Of a DNA stretch of 64,000 bases, positions 1 to 10,060 are shown in pieces. The DNA is from Nephrocerus scutellatus (lineage: Eukaryota > Arthropoda > Insecta > Diptera > Pipunculidae). Position numbers and translations under genes: made by a program. Within the stretch, counting starts at the first letter, position 1. Each line of letters begins with the position of its first letter. The notes below the pieces were generated by a model, which had not been told where the DNA came from, made no database searches, and saw only the letters and a list, made by a program, of their open reading frames with translations. The stretch spans positions 25,635,777-25,699,776 of the forward strand of contig OX352761.1 of assembly GCA_947095585.1 (NCBI GenBank). The letters run 5' to 3'.

Positions 1-2409
1 CATAAATCACGAACGGTCAGACAACAGACCACGAGCGCGCAGAACTACTGATATATTCCTTGGACACTTTCAGTGGAAGAAGAAAATTCCAAGATTTAAT
101 TTTAATGCACACAAGCAGTCCCTGAGTTTTCCTTGTTTGTTTGTTCGAAGAGATTATATCGAATAGCTGAAGTACTGAAGGACACACTTTGCAGCATATA
201 CATAAATCGTTAGTGTCTCTGATGATGATGGCGTAGAAGGTTCTCAACTCCTGGCTGCCAACAATACGATATTAAATATTTAGACGACAAGCATGCCACC
301 ATCTGACCGGAGATATTTGCGCTTTTTGTCCATCAACAAGGAGCATAAATGTTTGTTGTTGTCAAATTCTTGTTACATCAATGGAATTTATTAATAAACC
401 ATAAACGTGTGATGTGTGTCGAAAACTTGAAGCCTGATGTGCTTCGTCCCAGGAAAAAAAAATCGAAATTCAAAACATTACTCAACTTATTAGATATTTA
501 TGCTTTGCAGGACATGTGTGTTGAGTCGATTGGTTTTTGATGGTTTCTGAGTGCTTGCGATCATTGAAAGTTCTCACATTAAGGCTGACTAGTGGGTTAG
601 AAGATCGAATGTTCAGTACGAAATTCAGTTTATTTCTTCATGAAAAAGGACGAGTAAACGATGAGCTATTAAAACAGCGACGAAACACCTTTAAGGACTT
701 TCAGTCATCAATTAGTATTCCCGCTTTTATCATCTGTCCCTCTTCAATTTAATTCTCCTTGCAGAGGACACGTCACGTCACATCACTTAAAAGTCAAAAC
801 AATTGCTCCCATTACTAGTTGCTGCTTGTCATACGCACAAACGTACAAAAGGACAGCAAAACGATGGGAAAAGTATCATAAATATTTATGACACGGTGAC
901 AACTCGGGGGCCAGAGCAAAGAGCATAGTTTCCGCACTCGCCTCGTCATAATCCGCGCACCACTACGCCGCACGCCGTCTATCAATAGATCGTCGCTAAG
1001 GTGAAAAGGATGGAAATGTGAATCAGCCAGCAGCTTTCTGACGCAATGGTACGAACACCATCCAACCTGCTGATGGCTGTAACCACATTAAAGTTTGGAA
1101 GGATGTACAAGGATAGTATTCATATTCATTATATTTTTGTGTGATGTAGTTGGCAGGCTATGATACTCTCTCCACCGCTCCCTTGTAGCAGTTGTTGTTC
1201 CGCACTCAATGTGTTATCTTCCATTCGCATCAATTCCCATTGTATATTTGATTAGTCGTGGTTCCAGTCAGTCCTGCCAGAGATAAATGATAATATTATG
1301 TTTGCCATAAAAATATTACGAGTTTATAATTGAATCAAATCTATTCGCTGTGTTGGAGTTAAATTGATTGAAATGATATTGATGTTGATAACAGACAGCG
1401 TTAGCCAACTGGTGGTATGCGGGAAATTACTTGGTCATCCGCGGAGTAATTTAAATATACAGATTTGCAGTTTTGGTGTTTATAAAAAAATTTTCATTTT
1501 ATTATAATTCCATTTTTTTGTAACCTTTGCCTTATTACTCTTAGGAGAAACACCGGCCCAAACGCGGAAAGGGTGACAGAAATACCAGCATCCTTAATGC
1601 AAATTGAAAGGGCATGACATTTGGGCGATTGAGCTCATTGAGATGCTAAGCTACTTTACCAAATGATGTCACCGAAATCAGCCAAACAAAAACCTGTCGA
1701 GATTAAGAATGAAACCTCATAGTAAAAGTAAGTCCTGTCAGCAAGGAAAGACAACTTCTGCAGACAGCAGTTCAACGCAAACAGCAGAACGAACCAAATA
1801 ATAAAATAAGAATTGAAATATCCCAACTTTAAACTAACAAAGCCACAACCAGCTGAGCCTTTTAAAATTTAATTGAACTAGTAGAGCTTATCATACACCA
1901 ACTCGTATCTAAGATTTGGTCAGATAACAAACTGAATCTCAGAATTTTTTGCCCAAACCGCATGGCAACTGTAAAATAGCGAGTCTCCATAAAGTCTCGT
2001 CTCACAAGTGATCCTAGTTTCCGGTTTTTTATGTAAACGCCTAAGCAACTCATTATTGAAATGATTGGTTCCTTTCATCCATTTTAGGCCAGGAAAATCC
2101 ACACTAGACAAGACATGAATCTTGCGGAAGATGCTGTAAAAGAACCAAGAAGTAGGTACATTCATGCCAGCAATAAAACCATCGGCAGGAAAGGGGTTCT
2201 TAAGCTAAAGATGGCTCCACTGGATGTACACTGCTGTTGTACGGCCAATTCTTACCTATTGATCGCTGATCTGGTGGCCATCGATGAATGAAAAGTATAA
2301 CGTCATCAAACTCAGTAGATTACAGCGATCGGCATCACAGGAGCCCTACGGTATGTCCGACTGAGGCCTTCAACACCGTCTTGCATTACCTCCTGACATA
2401 TTTATCAAG
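1..2409. other. unassigned intron-like or intergenic DNA
   Basis: About 2.4 kb of mixed-composition sequence with only short unsupported reading frames. None shows a recognisable domain, and no tRNA box, tandem array or transposon end was seen. The stretch around 890-1080 is somewhat richer in G+C. Best read as single-copy non-coding DNA or very old repeat. Confidence 0.5.
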
Positions 2410-2411
2410 TA

Positions 2412-2435
2412 AAGGGTGTTTTTTTAGGAGGTTTG
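2412..2435 (+). repeat. left terminal inverted repeat of DD41D copy 1
   Basis: GGGTGT followed by a T-tract and AGGAGGTTTG. It pairs with the right terminus at 3692-3715 with few mismatches, and TA lies immediately outside. This is the expected transposase binding and cleavage end. Confidence 0.8.
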
Positions 2436-2523
2436 TTTTTCCGATAGATGTCGTTTTATTTTATGACAGTTGTTTTGACAGCTCAAAGTGGCATTTCTAC
2501 TCAGTATTGTTTGGCAAATCATT

Positions 2524-3609
2524 ATGAATAGGTTAACTCCAGAACAACGTTTTCAAATCGTGGAAATTTATTTTCAAAATCAGTGTTCAATTAAAAATGT
2601 TTATAGAGCACTTCGTGAATTTTATGGTGCACATAATCGTCCGTCAGAGACCACCATAAAGAACGTAATTACCAAATTTCGGTCTACATTCACTCTTTTG
2701 GATGCCAAGCCACCGACAAGAATGAGAAGAGTTCGTACAGAAGAAAATATTGCTGTCGTTGAGGCCAGTGTCGAAGAAAACGACAATTTATCGATTCGTC
2801 GTCGTGCTCAGCAAATTGGACTTTGTCCATCGACTTTATGGAAAATTTTACGTAAAGATTTGGGTTTGGTGCCATACAAAATTCAATTGGTGCAAGAATT
2901 AAAGCCACACGACCATCGTTTGCGCCGTGAATTCAGTGATTGGTCGTTAAATCAATTGAACGAAGATCCATTTTTTTACCGTAAAATTCTCTTCAGTGAT
3001 GAGGCGCATTTTTTGTTAAATGGATACGTCAACAAACAAAATTGTCGCATTTGGAGCAAAGATAATCCACACGCCGTTCAAGAATTACCAATGCATCCTG
3101 ATAAATGTACTGTTTGGTGCGGTCTATGGGCTGGTGGGATCATCGGTCCATATTTCTTTAAAAATGAGGAAGGACGACGCGTTACCGTGAATGGAAATCG
3201 ATACAGAACCATGTTAAATGAGTTTTTGTTGTCAAATCTTGAAGATATGGATATGGATGAAATGTGGTTTCAACAAGATGGTGCCACTTGCCATACAGCA
3301 CGTGAAACAATCGACTTATTGAAAGAAACTTTCAACGACAACATTATTTCGAGAAATGGTCCGGTGAATTGGCCTCCGCGTTCGTGCGATTTGACGCCAC
3401 TCGATTACTTTTTGTGGGGATACGTGAAGTCATTGGTTTATGTGGATAAACCTCAATCGATTGACGCTTTGGAAACCAATATTCAACGTGTCATTGCTGA
3501 CATACGCCCTCAAATGCTTGAAAAAGTGCTGGAAAATTGGACCTCCAGAATGACATTTGTGAAAAATAGTCGTGGTAGCCATATGCCAGAAATTGTGTTT
3601 AAATGTTAA
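2524..3609 (+). CDS. DD41D mariner-like transposase, intact
   Basis: Transposase of the IS630/Tc1/mariner superfamily, a nuclear enzyme that cuts the element at its terminal inverted repeats and inserts it at TA. The frame is open for 361 residues from the ATG at 2524. The frame continues upstream without a stop, but only through a non-ATG codon. The N-terminal half (residues ~1-120) holds two helix-turn-helix-type regions, starting NRLTPEQRFQ and around SIRRRAQQIG. The catalytic core has all three acidic residues: D159 in FSDEAHF, D252 in FQQDGA and D294 in TPLDYFLWG. There are 41 residues between the second and third, which defines DD41D; classical mariners have 34. YVNKQNCRIW follows the first Asp. 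There is no frameshift or internal stop, so it may be, or recently have been, active. It is single-exon like its relatives, with an AATAAA signal near 3630 just after the stop. Confidence 0.9.
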   Translation: MNRLTPEQRFQIVEIYFQNQCSIKNVYRALREFYGAHNRPSETTIKNVITKFRSTFTLLDAKPPTRMRRVRTEENIAVVEASVEENDNLSIRRRAQQIGLCPSTLWKILRKDLGLVPYKIQLVQELKPHDHRLRREFSDWSLNQLNEDPFFYRKILFSDEAHFLLNGYVNKQNCRIWSKDNPHAVQELPMHPDKCTVWCGLWAGGIIGPYFFKNEEGRRVTVNGNRYRTMLNEFLLSNLEDMDMDEMWFQQDGATCHTARETIDLLKETFNDNIISRNGPVNWPPRSCDLTPLDYFLWGYVKSLVYVDKPQSIDALETNIQRVIADIRPQMLEKVLENWTSRMTFVKNSRGSHMPEIVFKC

Positions 3610-3691
3610 ATGCCAAAAAATTATCTACCAAATAAAAAAAAATTTTGGTCATTTCATAATTTTATATGTGTTTTATTCAAAAAAAAAATCG

Positions 3692-3715
3692 GCAACCTCT
3701 TAAAAAAACACCCGT
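3692..3715 (-). repeat. right terminal inverted repeat of DD41D copy 1
   Basis: Reads GGCAACCTCTTAAAAAAACA then CCCGT on the plus strand, the inverted copy of the left end, and is followed by TA at 3716-3717. The penultimate base differs from the left end. Confidence 0.8.
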
Positions 3716-3782
3716 TATATTGCGACGTGCAGTATGCATTTCGACTCAAAGAATCTGGGTAGTTTTTTACTAGACCATACGA

Positions 3783-5885
3783 GCATCGCCGTCACAACCC
3801 GAATCTGATGACGGTACGAACGTACCGAGGCGCCAACGACGACTCGGACCACTATCTTGTTGGTACGGTGCTCCGAACGCGGATGGCATTATCACGAAAG
3901 ACTGCATCCGCGAATCAGATTCGAGCCAATACATCTACGGTCAAGTGATAGGACTGGCCCTAAATGCAGAAGAGTAAGACCTGGGGCTGAGATGCCGGGC
4001 GTAGAAGAGAAATGGGGACGCCTTAAGAATAATGTCAATAGTACTGCTGAATCCATCTTAGGCAGTAGTCGTAGAGATCGGAACGACTGGTTCGATGACG
4101 AATGTAAGCTAGCGACTGAACGTAAGAATTTTGCGTACCGAGCAATGCAACAATCTCATAGAACGCAGGCATGCGAAGATGAATATAAAGAGCTCAAAAG
4201 ATATGAGTTCACCGGCGAAAGAAAGCAGCTTGGGAAAAGAATCTCGTCCGTGAACTAGAACAGTATAGACAGCGAGGACCGCACCAGGCGCGGAAGTTCT
4301 AACTAAGAGTCCGCGGTATCACGCAATATACGCCACGTTCCAGATACTGCAAAAACAAATAGGGTAATCTGATCGCCGATCTCAAAGGCACCTTAGAGCG
4401 ATGGTAAGAGCACTTTCATGAGTTACTAAATGGCTATCTAACTGCGGAATTTAAGGCTCCACCAATGACCGAAGACCACACAATGCTGCCGCCACCAAGC
4501 ATAGACAAAGTTAGCAGAGCGATAAATCGGCTCAAAAATAATAAGGCCCCGGGATCTGATGGTATCCCAGCGGAGCTAATCAAAACAGGAGGCAACGCAA
4601 TACACCAAGCAATTCATGAACTAATAGTGCAAATATGGTATGAAGAAGCGATGCCAGAAGACTGGCGAAGGGGCATCCTATGCCCATACATAAGAAAGGA
4701 GATATCACAAACTGCAGCAAGTATCGTGGTCTAACGTTGTTGAGTACCGCGTATAAGATTTTCTCCTCTATCCTTCAAGACAGGATAACCCCATACGCTA
4801 AATGGATCTTTGGTCCATACCAGTGTGGCTTCATCCCAGGCAAATCAACAACTGATCAGAATTACACCCTTAGGCAGGTGATGGATAAATGTTTAGAGTT
4901 TCAAAACGCACTACACCATCTTTTTATAGACTTTAAAGCCGCCTATGATAGTATAGCCAGAGTAGAACTTTATAAAGCCATGAGAGAGTTCGGAATCCCA
5001 AATAAACTGACACGACTATGTAGGTTGACCATGACCAATGATATAAGCCAAGTAAATATATCCGGATCACTATCAAGCCCATTCAACATCTATAACGGGC
5101 TCCGACAAGGGGATGCACTGGCCTGCGTCCTCTTCAACCTGGCGTTGGAGAAAGTGATCCGAGACTCTGACGTAACGGTGAGAGGAACAATCCTCTATTC
5201 TATTCAGATATTGGCTTACGCAGACGGTATTGACATCGTTAATAGGAACCGAAGAGCTGTACAGGAAGCTTTCATCCAGATTGAGCAGGCGGCACGAAAT
5301 CTGGGGCTGCACATAAATTAGAGCAAAACAAAATACATGTTGGCAAAGTCTGCGAGTAGAAGATCCAACATTGGTCCCTCAATTCTAATAGTGGAGCGCG
5401 AATTTGAAGTAGTGCAATCCTTTAACTATCTCTGGTCAACTGTAGCAGCCGATTACAGCATGGAACCAGAAATACACGTACGGTTGCTTAATGCCAACAA
5501 AGCCTACAATAGTCTGTCAAGACTCTTCAAATCCACGAATTTAACCATAACATCCAAGCTGCTGGTATATAAGACAATGGTCATACCAGTATTTAATATG
5601 GATCCGAGACTTGGGTGCTTAGCAAAAAACATTCTGACCTCTTAGCCGGGCACGTAGCTCGCATGAGCTAAGAGGATCCTGCTCGGAAAGTCCTTTGCGG
5701 TAGGATTTATGGAACACGACAGCGAGGCTTACCAAGCCTACGCTGGAGAGATGGCACAGACCAGGATGCTCAGAATTTAGGGATGACCAATTGGATGACA
5801 TCGGCTCGAAATCGGGACCGGTGGAGAGATTTTTTGCGGGAGGCCAGGACCGGACACCGGTTGTAGAGCCAAATATGATGATGAT
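3783..5885 (+). mobile_element. RTE-clade LINE, copy A (5'-truncated)
   Basis: A non-LTR retrotransposon whose protein resembles RTE/BovB and the 'craniofacial development protein 2-like' models of insects. It starts inside the endonuclease (RTYRG..DSDHYLV type motif at ~3810-3865), runs through the linker and reverse transcriptase, and ends with the C-terminal block near 5660-5840. The 3' end is GAGCCAAATATGATGATGAT, a short ATG-repeat tail rather than poly(A), as expected for RTE. The 5' end is truncated, as is usual for target-primed reverse transcription. At least five other sizeable copies of the same family lie in the window. Confidence 0.85.
3857..5645 (+). pseudogene. RTE reverse transcriptase, degraded (copy A)
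   Basis: Remains of the RTE polyprotein, which would nick target DNA and copy its own RNA. Pieces lie in several frames: linker 3857-4258, RT fingers 4465-4734 (NKAPGSDGIPAELIK), RT palm 4680-5321, thumb 5337-5645. Palm motif A is intact (FIDFKAAYDS), as is the LRQGD region. The polymerase YADD box has become YADG, losing the second catalytic Asp. Stops and frameshifts occur near 4260, 4310, 4365, 4405, 4720 and 5320. It cannot make an active enzyme. Confidence 0.85.
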
Positions 5886-5889
5886 CGGG

Positions 5890-6870
5890 CACTGTAATAT
5901 ACTGCAGACAGTACCTGAAGGCATTATACCACCATCTACTAAGTACCGCATCCATAAACTTAGCTTCAACTCCTCATTCAGCGTCAAGTTTCCTACCAGG
6001 GGAAACTGGAATAATGGGGCAGTAATGATGCAATTTGAAGTAACAATATTCACTGGTGGAGTCAGTGCAGGTATCTTCTCGGTCATACAAGCTTTCCGAT
6101 GCAGCTAGTATCTTTCAGGCAGAGATCCTAGCAATTAGGGAGGCTTGCAGGGCACTAAGCCATGTGTTGATAGCCAATCTGCCATAAGGGCGATTTAAGC
6201 GGCCACAATAAACTCGAAAGTCGTACAACAGTGCCAAGAAGAATTGGCCTCTATTAGCCAATTCCAGGAGATCATTATAGTATGGGTGCCGGGGCACAGT
6301 AATATAGAGGATAATGAGAGGGTGTACGAATTAGCTAAGATTGGCGTCGTTATGAACACCGGCTCTATGGAGAGGTTAGCTTTTCAATGGGCTCAGTCAA
6401 GGAGCAAATTCTCTCCTTTTTTAATACTCAGACACAGCTCAGGTAGAGCAGTCTATCGAACTGGGCCATATCAAGATTGATCTGGCCATCCTACAACAAA
6501 AGGAAAACCACAGATTTGTTATCTAGAACCCGCAAGGATATTACCTGTGGCTATCATCACAGGCCAGTTGCCAGTGGGCAGCCACGCTGCTAGGTTAGGT
6601 ATACCGGACAACAACTTCTGCAGAAAATGAAAATGTGAAAGAAACTCTCATACACTTCCTCTGCAGTTGCCCGACCCTAGCAGGACCAACACACCGCATT
6701 TTTTCCTGACCTGAAAGAGCTCTCAAATTACAGGATCATCAAGTTGATCTCGTATCTGAACGCTACAGTCAGGATTTAAACCACTTAAATATCCAAGCTA
6801 AGTCTTTAGAGATTTGTGGCGCACACTAGGGCTAATATATGCCTCGCAAGTACAGCGGGGTTCACCACTC
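5890..6870 (+). pseudogene. RNase H and C-terminal zinc knuckle of an R1/LOA-type LINE
   Basis: The 3' part of another non-LTR element, starting right after RTE copy A. The order is a tether region (5910-6050), an RNase H-like domain (FQAEILAIREACRAL near 6115-6160 and VWVPGHSNIEDNE near 6280-6320), then a cysteine/histidine block (LIHFLCSCPTLAG near 6650-6690) and a terminal helix region (KELSNYRIIKLISYL near 6715-6765). The first RNase H catalytic segment near 6055 appears to have a deletion. Several stops and frameshifts make it inactive. The clade is inferred from an RNase H domain fused upstream of the zinc knuckle. The element ends near the CTACCTACCTACCTAGGTA stretch. Confidence 0.7.
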
Positions 6871-6879
6871 TACCTACCT

Positions 6880-7600
6880 ACCTAGGTACAGATCGATATT
6901 TACAGAAACGACAACAAATAAACAGGGGCAACCAACATTTTTGTTGTCAGTAAGTAGAGACGCACACATCGACATGCAGAATGTCACCTCTGACAGCTTT
7001 AACTTTAAGGCAGCCAGCGGCTTTGTCTTCTGTTCCTCCTCTTCTGGTCGGGCTAAGATAACGACACTATTTCCGAAGTCTTAACAATTATGCAATTTAG
7101 TATTAAAGGCGTCTCTTGGACTACTAAGTAAATGCTTTTTTAATATCTTAGTCATCTCACCAGTCCTGCTCTATGGCGCACTCAATCGTTGAAGAGGTTT
7201 CGCAAGAGAACCAAAAGGTTGGTGATCACTGTGGCAAATGATACTATGATAAACGTGGTGGCAGAAGCCATCTTATCGTAGCGTTCGCAATTCGTTACAA
7301 TAATAACAATATTTTACATCTCATTTGTTGTTGTTGTTTTTTTCCTAGATGAGCAAAAGGAATAACCAATCGTTGGTGCCTTTATTTGTAGTTATAACTC
7401 GAAATGTACACAGCAGAATATCTTTGTACCTACTCCAGGTTTTTCTGCTTCGGAGTCTACCTGAGGAATATTTCCAGTTGAAATGAGTGAAACGCACCCT
7501 CACGAAAAGTTTCACTTTTCCATACACGCGCCACACACGACACGCGGAATATCAAAAATGCTATGTGAGATATAGCTGCTCACAAAATTCAAAAAAACTT
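6880..7600. other. unassigned sequence
   Basis: No gene or clear element. Around 7143-7190 a short stretch translates as ILVISPVLLYGA, which resembles the thumb region of LINE reverse transcriptases, but it is too short to assign. Confidence 0.35.
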
Positions 7601-7733
7601 TTTTTTTTCTTTTAATTTTTTTTCACACGCGTCACACTTCACGTGCCAGACGCCATACATCACAAATTACGTCTTCGCAAGCCGAGCGCTAACCAATTGT
7701 TTCAGAACCAATCTCATCAAATTCTGACTTGTA
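7600..7733. repeat. dispersed repeat interrupted by DD41D copy 2, left part
   Basis: The stretch CATCACAAATTACGTCTTCG through TCAAATTCTGACTTGTA recurs with differences at about 43148-43221. Its other half (GAAGCCGATATATACC) lies after the transposon at 9033. The transposon therefore landed inside this repeat. Confidence 0.7.
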
Positions 7734-7745
7734 AAGGGTCCGCCA
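7734..7745 (+). repeat. left terminal inverted repeat of DD41D copy 2
   Basis: AAGGGTCCGCCA, exact inverted match to 9019-9030. A weaker T-rich match continues inward for about 20 bases. Confidence 0.85.
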
Positions 7746-7836
7746 TCTAAAGTTTTTTTTTCAACTAGTGCTTATTTCGTGAATGGTAACACTTAGCTCA
7801 TGTCTGATTTGACAGATAATTAGTTGTATCCTTCCG

Positions 7837-8927
7837 CTGAACGAATATGTATATACGCTTGAACAACGCTGGGAAATATTGCGACATTACTTTGAAAATC
7901 ATGGTAATGTTGCAGAATGTGTGCGAAAATTGCGTACGGATTTTGGAAGAAGAGAAGCACCGTCAGCTCCGTATGTTCGTTATCTTGTGAAAAAAGTGAA
8001 AGAAACTGGCATCCTCATCGATAAACCAAAGCGTGAAAAGCCAAAAACAGTGCGTACACCCGAGAATATTGATACTGTGGCAGAAAGTGTGCGTGAAGCG
8101 CCATCAACATCAATTCACCGTCGTTCTCAACAATTGAACATTTCGGAGACATCATTGAGACGAATTTTGCATAAAGACCTTGGTATGACGCCATACAAAG
8201 TCCAATTGGTTCAGGAGTTGAAGCCAACTGACCATCCAATGCGTTTTCGCTTCGCTGAGTGGGCCTGCGATCGACTTACAGAAGATGCCGATTTTACCAA
8301 AAAAATCATCTTTTCGGATGAAGCTCATTTTGCTCTTGGCGGGTATGTAAACAAGCAAAATTGTCGCATTTGGGGCACAGAAAACCCGCACGCATACATT
8401 GAAAAGCCGGTACACCCAAAACGAGTCACTGTTTGGTGCGGATTTTGGTCCAGAGGCATAATTGGGCCATTTTTCTTCGAAAATGAGCAAGGAGTGGCCG
8501 TTACAGTCAATGGCGATCGTTATCGGGCCATGTTGAACGAATTTTTTTTCACAAAAATTGAAGAGGAGGATATTGTTAACATTGGTTTCAACAGGACGGC
8601 GCTACGTGCCACACAGCCGAAGCTACACTCGATGTTTTGCGCCCTGTTTTTGAAGATCGCATTATCAGCCGCAGAGCTGATGTCGTTTGGCCACCTCGGA
8701 GCTGCGATTTGACACCGTTGGACTATTATTTGTGGGGTGCCCTAAAAAATAAGTGTTACGCCGACAAGCCAGAGACAATTGACGCTTTAAAGGACAATAT
8801 TCGTGAAGCCATTGGTGAAATACAGCTGCACACAATCGATAATGTGCTTAAAAATTGGACCGATCGTGTAGGCTACTGCATGGCCAGCCGAGGCAGCCAT
8901 TTGAATGAAATTATTTTCCATTGTTAA
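7837..8927 (+). pseudogene. DD41D mariner-like transposase with one frameshift and no ATG
   Basis: Same enzyme family as the transposase at 2524-3609. The frame is open from about 7837 and begins NEYVYTLEQRWEILRHYFEN. No in-frame ATG is present at the expected start (CTG at 7837-7839). The catalytic first Asp lies in FSDEAHF (8317-8337). Near 8575-8592 the frame shifts by one base, just before the second Asp segment (WFQQDGA, read in the other frame). The C-terminal third continues in that frame to the stop at 8925-8927 and keeps CDLTPLDYYLWG, again giving a 41-residue spacing. All three acidic residues are encoded, but not in one frame. Probably a recently inactivated copy. Confidence 0.88.
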
Positions 8928-9018
8928 CCGGAAGGATTGTACTTTCAAATAAAAAAAGAAATTTGAGAAAATATTCAGTAGTTTTTTTTATAGCATTTTC
9001 AAAAAATAAAAAGTTATT

Positions 9019-9030
9019 TGGCGGACCCTT
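9019..9030 (-). repeat. right terminal inverted repeat of DD41D copy 2
   Basis: TGGCGGACCCTT, followed by TA and then by the continuation of the interrupted host repeat (GAAGCCGATATATACC). Confidence 0.85.
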
Positions 9031-9064
9031 TAGAAGCCGATATATACCAGTTCCATAATTCGCG

Positions 9065-9265
9065 CACGCTTAACGGGGTTATAATGCTCTGCTACATGCT
9101 TGGCACATCGTCCGATAAATACATGGCGCAGAACAGTTGAGCAGGAGTCACGGCAATTGGGGAAGAGTTGGAGAGAGCTGAAACTCATTGCCAGGAACCG
9201 CACGCCATGGCGCGTCGGAGTAGTAGAGGCCCTACGACCCACAAGGGGATATAGGAAATATCCAC
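9065..9265 (+). pseudogene. 3' end of an RTE-like LINE of a second family
   Basis: A short in-frame stretch around 9109-9255 reads NTWRRTVEQESRQLGKSWRE and then IARNRTPWR..VEALRPT. This resembles the terminal RP.TTWRRT.E.E...W..A.DR..W...VEAL block of many insect RTE-like polyproteins. The rest of that protein is not present upstream, where DD41D copy 2 lies. The endonuclease relic at 36198-36938 could belong to the same broad group, but this cannot be shown here. Confidence 0.6.
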
Positions 9266-9299
9266 CGTTTGAACAACTACCGTTAAAATTGTGTTACTA

Positions 9300-9944
9300 A
9301 TTTCTCGATGACGGTAAATAACTTAGCTTTGTTAGCCTTGTCCGAAACCATAATTATAGTTTCGTATTAATGTGCGAGTGCTTATCGCAAATAAGCTTCT
9401 AAAAATGTACATTACTTGAAGTGAAAAAGCCCCTTGACGAAATCAATCCCGCGCACTTGCAATTACCAGAGAAAAGCTGAATCTTAGCAGTCGTTCAAAA
9501 ATTGGCACAAAAAGCTACTCTTTGCTCACTGGAGTCTGGAGACTGTTGTCGGTTTTTAGTAAAAAGAGCACCGTCGAACACACCAGAACGACAAAATACT
9601 TGAGAAGATCTAATAGGACGGTACCGCTATAGTTCACATTGTTGTCACCACTTTTTTGGAATCGGTCCCTCTGTAGGAATACTAATTTTCCTTATATCGG
9701 GGATCTATACTCTTTATGCCACATGCGCAGAATAAGTTCGGGCGAAAGAATCCCAAATCAACGTTGCTTTGGAGCTTTACTAATTTAGCTTCATTAACGT
9801 TCTCGCTCAAAGATCTAACGATCGCTACTGTTGAACGCAATTATGTCGCCGTCTTAGCGGCTCTGGGGTATCTGATGAAAATTTTGCAGTTAAGTCTGCG
9901 ATTACTATATATAGGGCGGTCCATCGGTTTCTTTTGTTGTGTTT
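9300..9944. other. unassigned sequence
   Basis: About 640 bases without a recognisable gene, array or element end. Confidence 0.4.
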
Positions 9945-10060
9945 TTTGGCATAAGCAACAGATGCCGATCTTTTGCGTCAAAATCAATCGATTAACGCCT
10001 AAACAACGTTGAAAAATATTGAAAACTTATTTCCGAAGTGAGGTAAAAAGAAACCAGCAT
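9945..10060 (+). pseudogene. DD41D transposase N-terminal remnant
   Basis: Around 9981-10040 the plus strand reads INRLTPKQR, a stop, then KILKTYFRSE. This matches the start of the transposase at 2524 (NRLTPEQRFQIVEIYFQN). A short heavily decayed N-terminal piece of a third DD41D element. No terminal repeats were found. Confidence 0.55.

Larger units (their letters stand above)
2412..3715 (+). mobile_element. complete DD41D Tc1/mariner-superfamily transposon, copy 1
   Basis: A cut-and-paste transposon of about 1.3 kb bounded by TA dinucleotides (2410-2411 and 3716-3717), the target duplication typical of the superfamily. The left end reads AAGGGTGTTTTTTTAGGAGG. The right end is its inverted copy with a mismatch at the second base (AC instead of AA) and one inside the repeat. 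A single uninterrupted transposase lies between the ends. Size, TA target and DD41D spacing match elements of the 'rosa' type described from Ceratitis. It sits directly upstream of a 5'-truncated RTE retrotransposon. Confidence 0.88.
7734..9030 (+). mobile_element. DD41D Tc1/mariner-superfamily transposon, copy 2
   Basis: An element of about 1.3 kb with perfect 12-bp termini, AAGGGTCCGCCA at the left and its exact inverse at 9019-9030. The TA duplications are at 7732-7733 and 9031-9032. Inside is a transposase frame with one frameshift. It belongs to the same DD41D group as copy 1 (2412-3715) but to a different subfamily: the termini share only AAGGGT and the proteins are clearly divergent. 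The host repeat exists uninterrupted elsewhere in the window, near 43205-43235. Confidence 0.88.
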
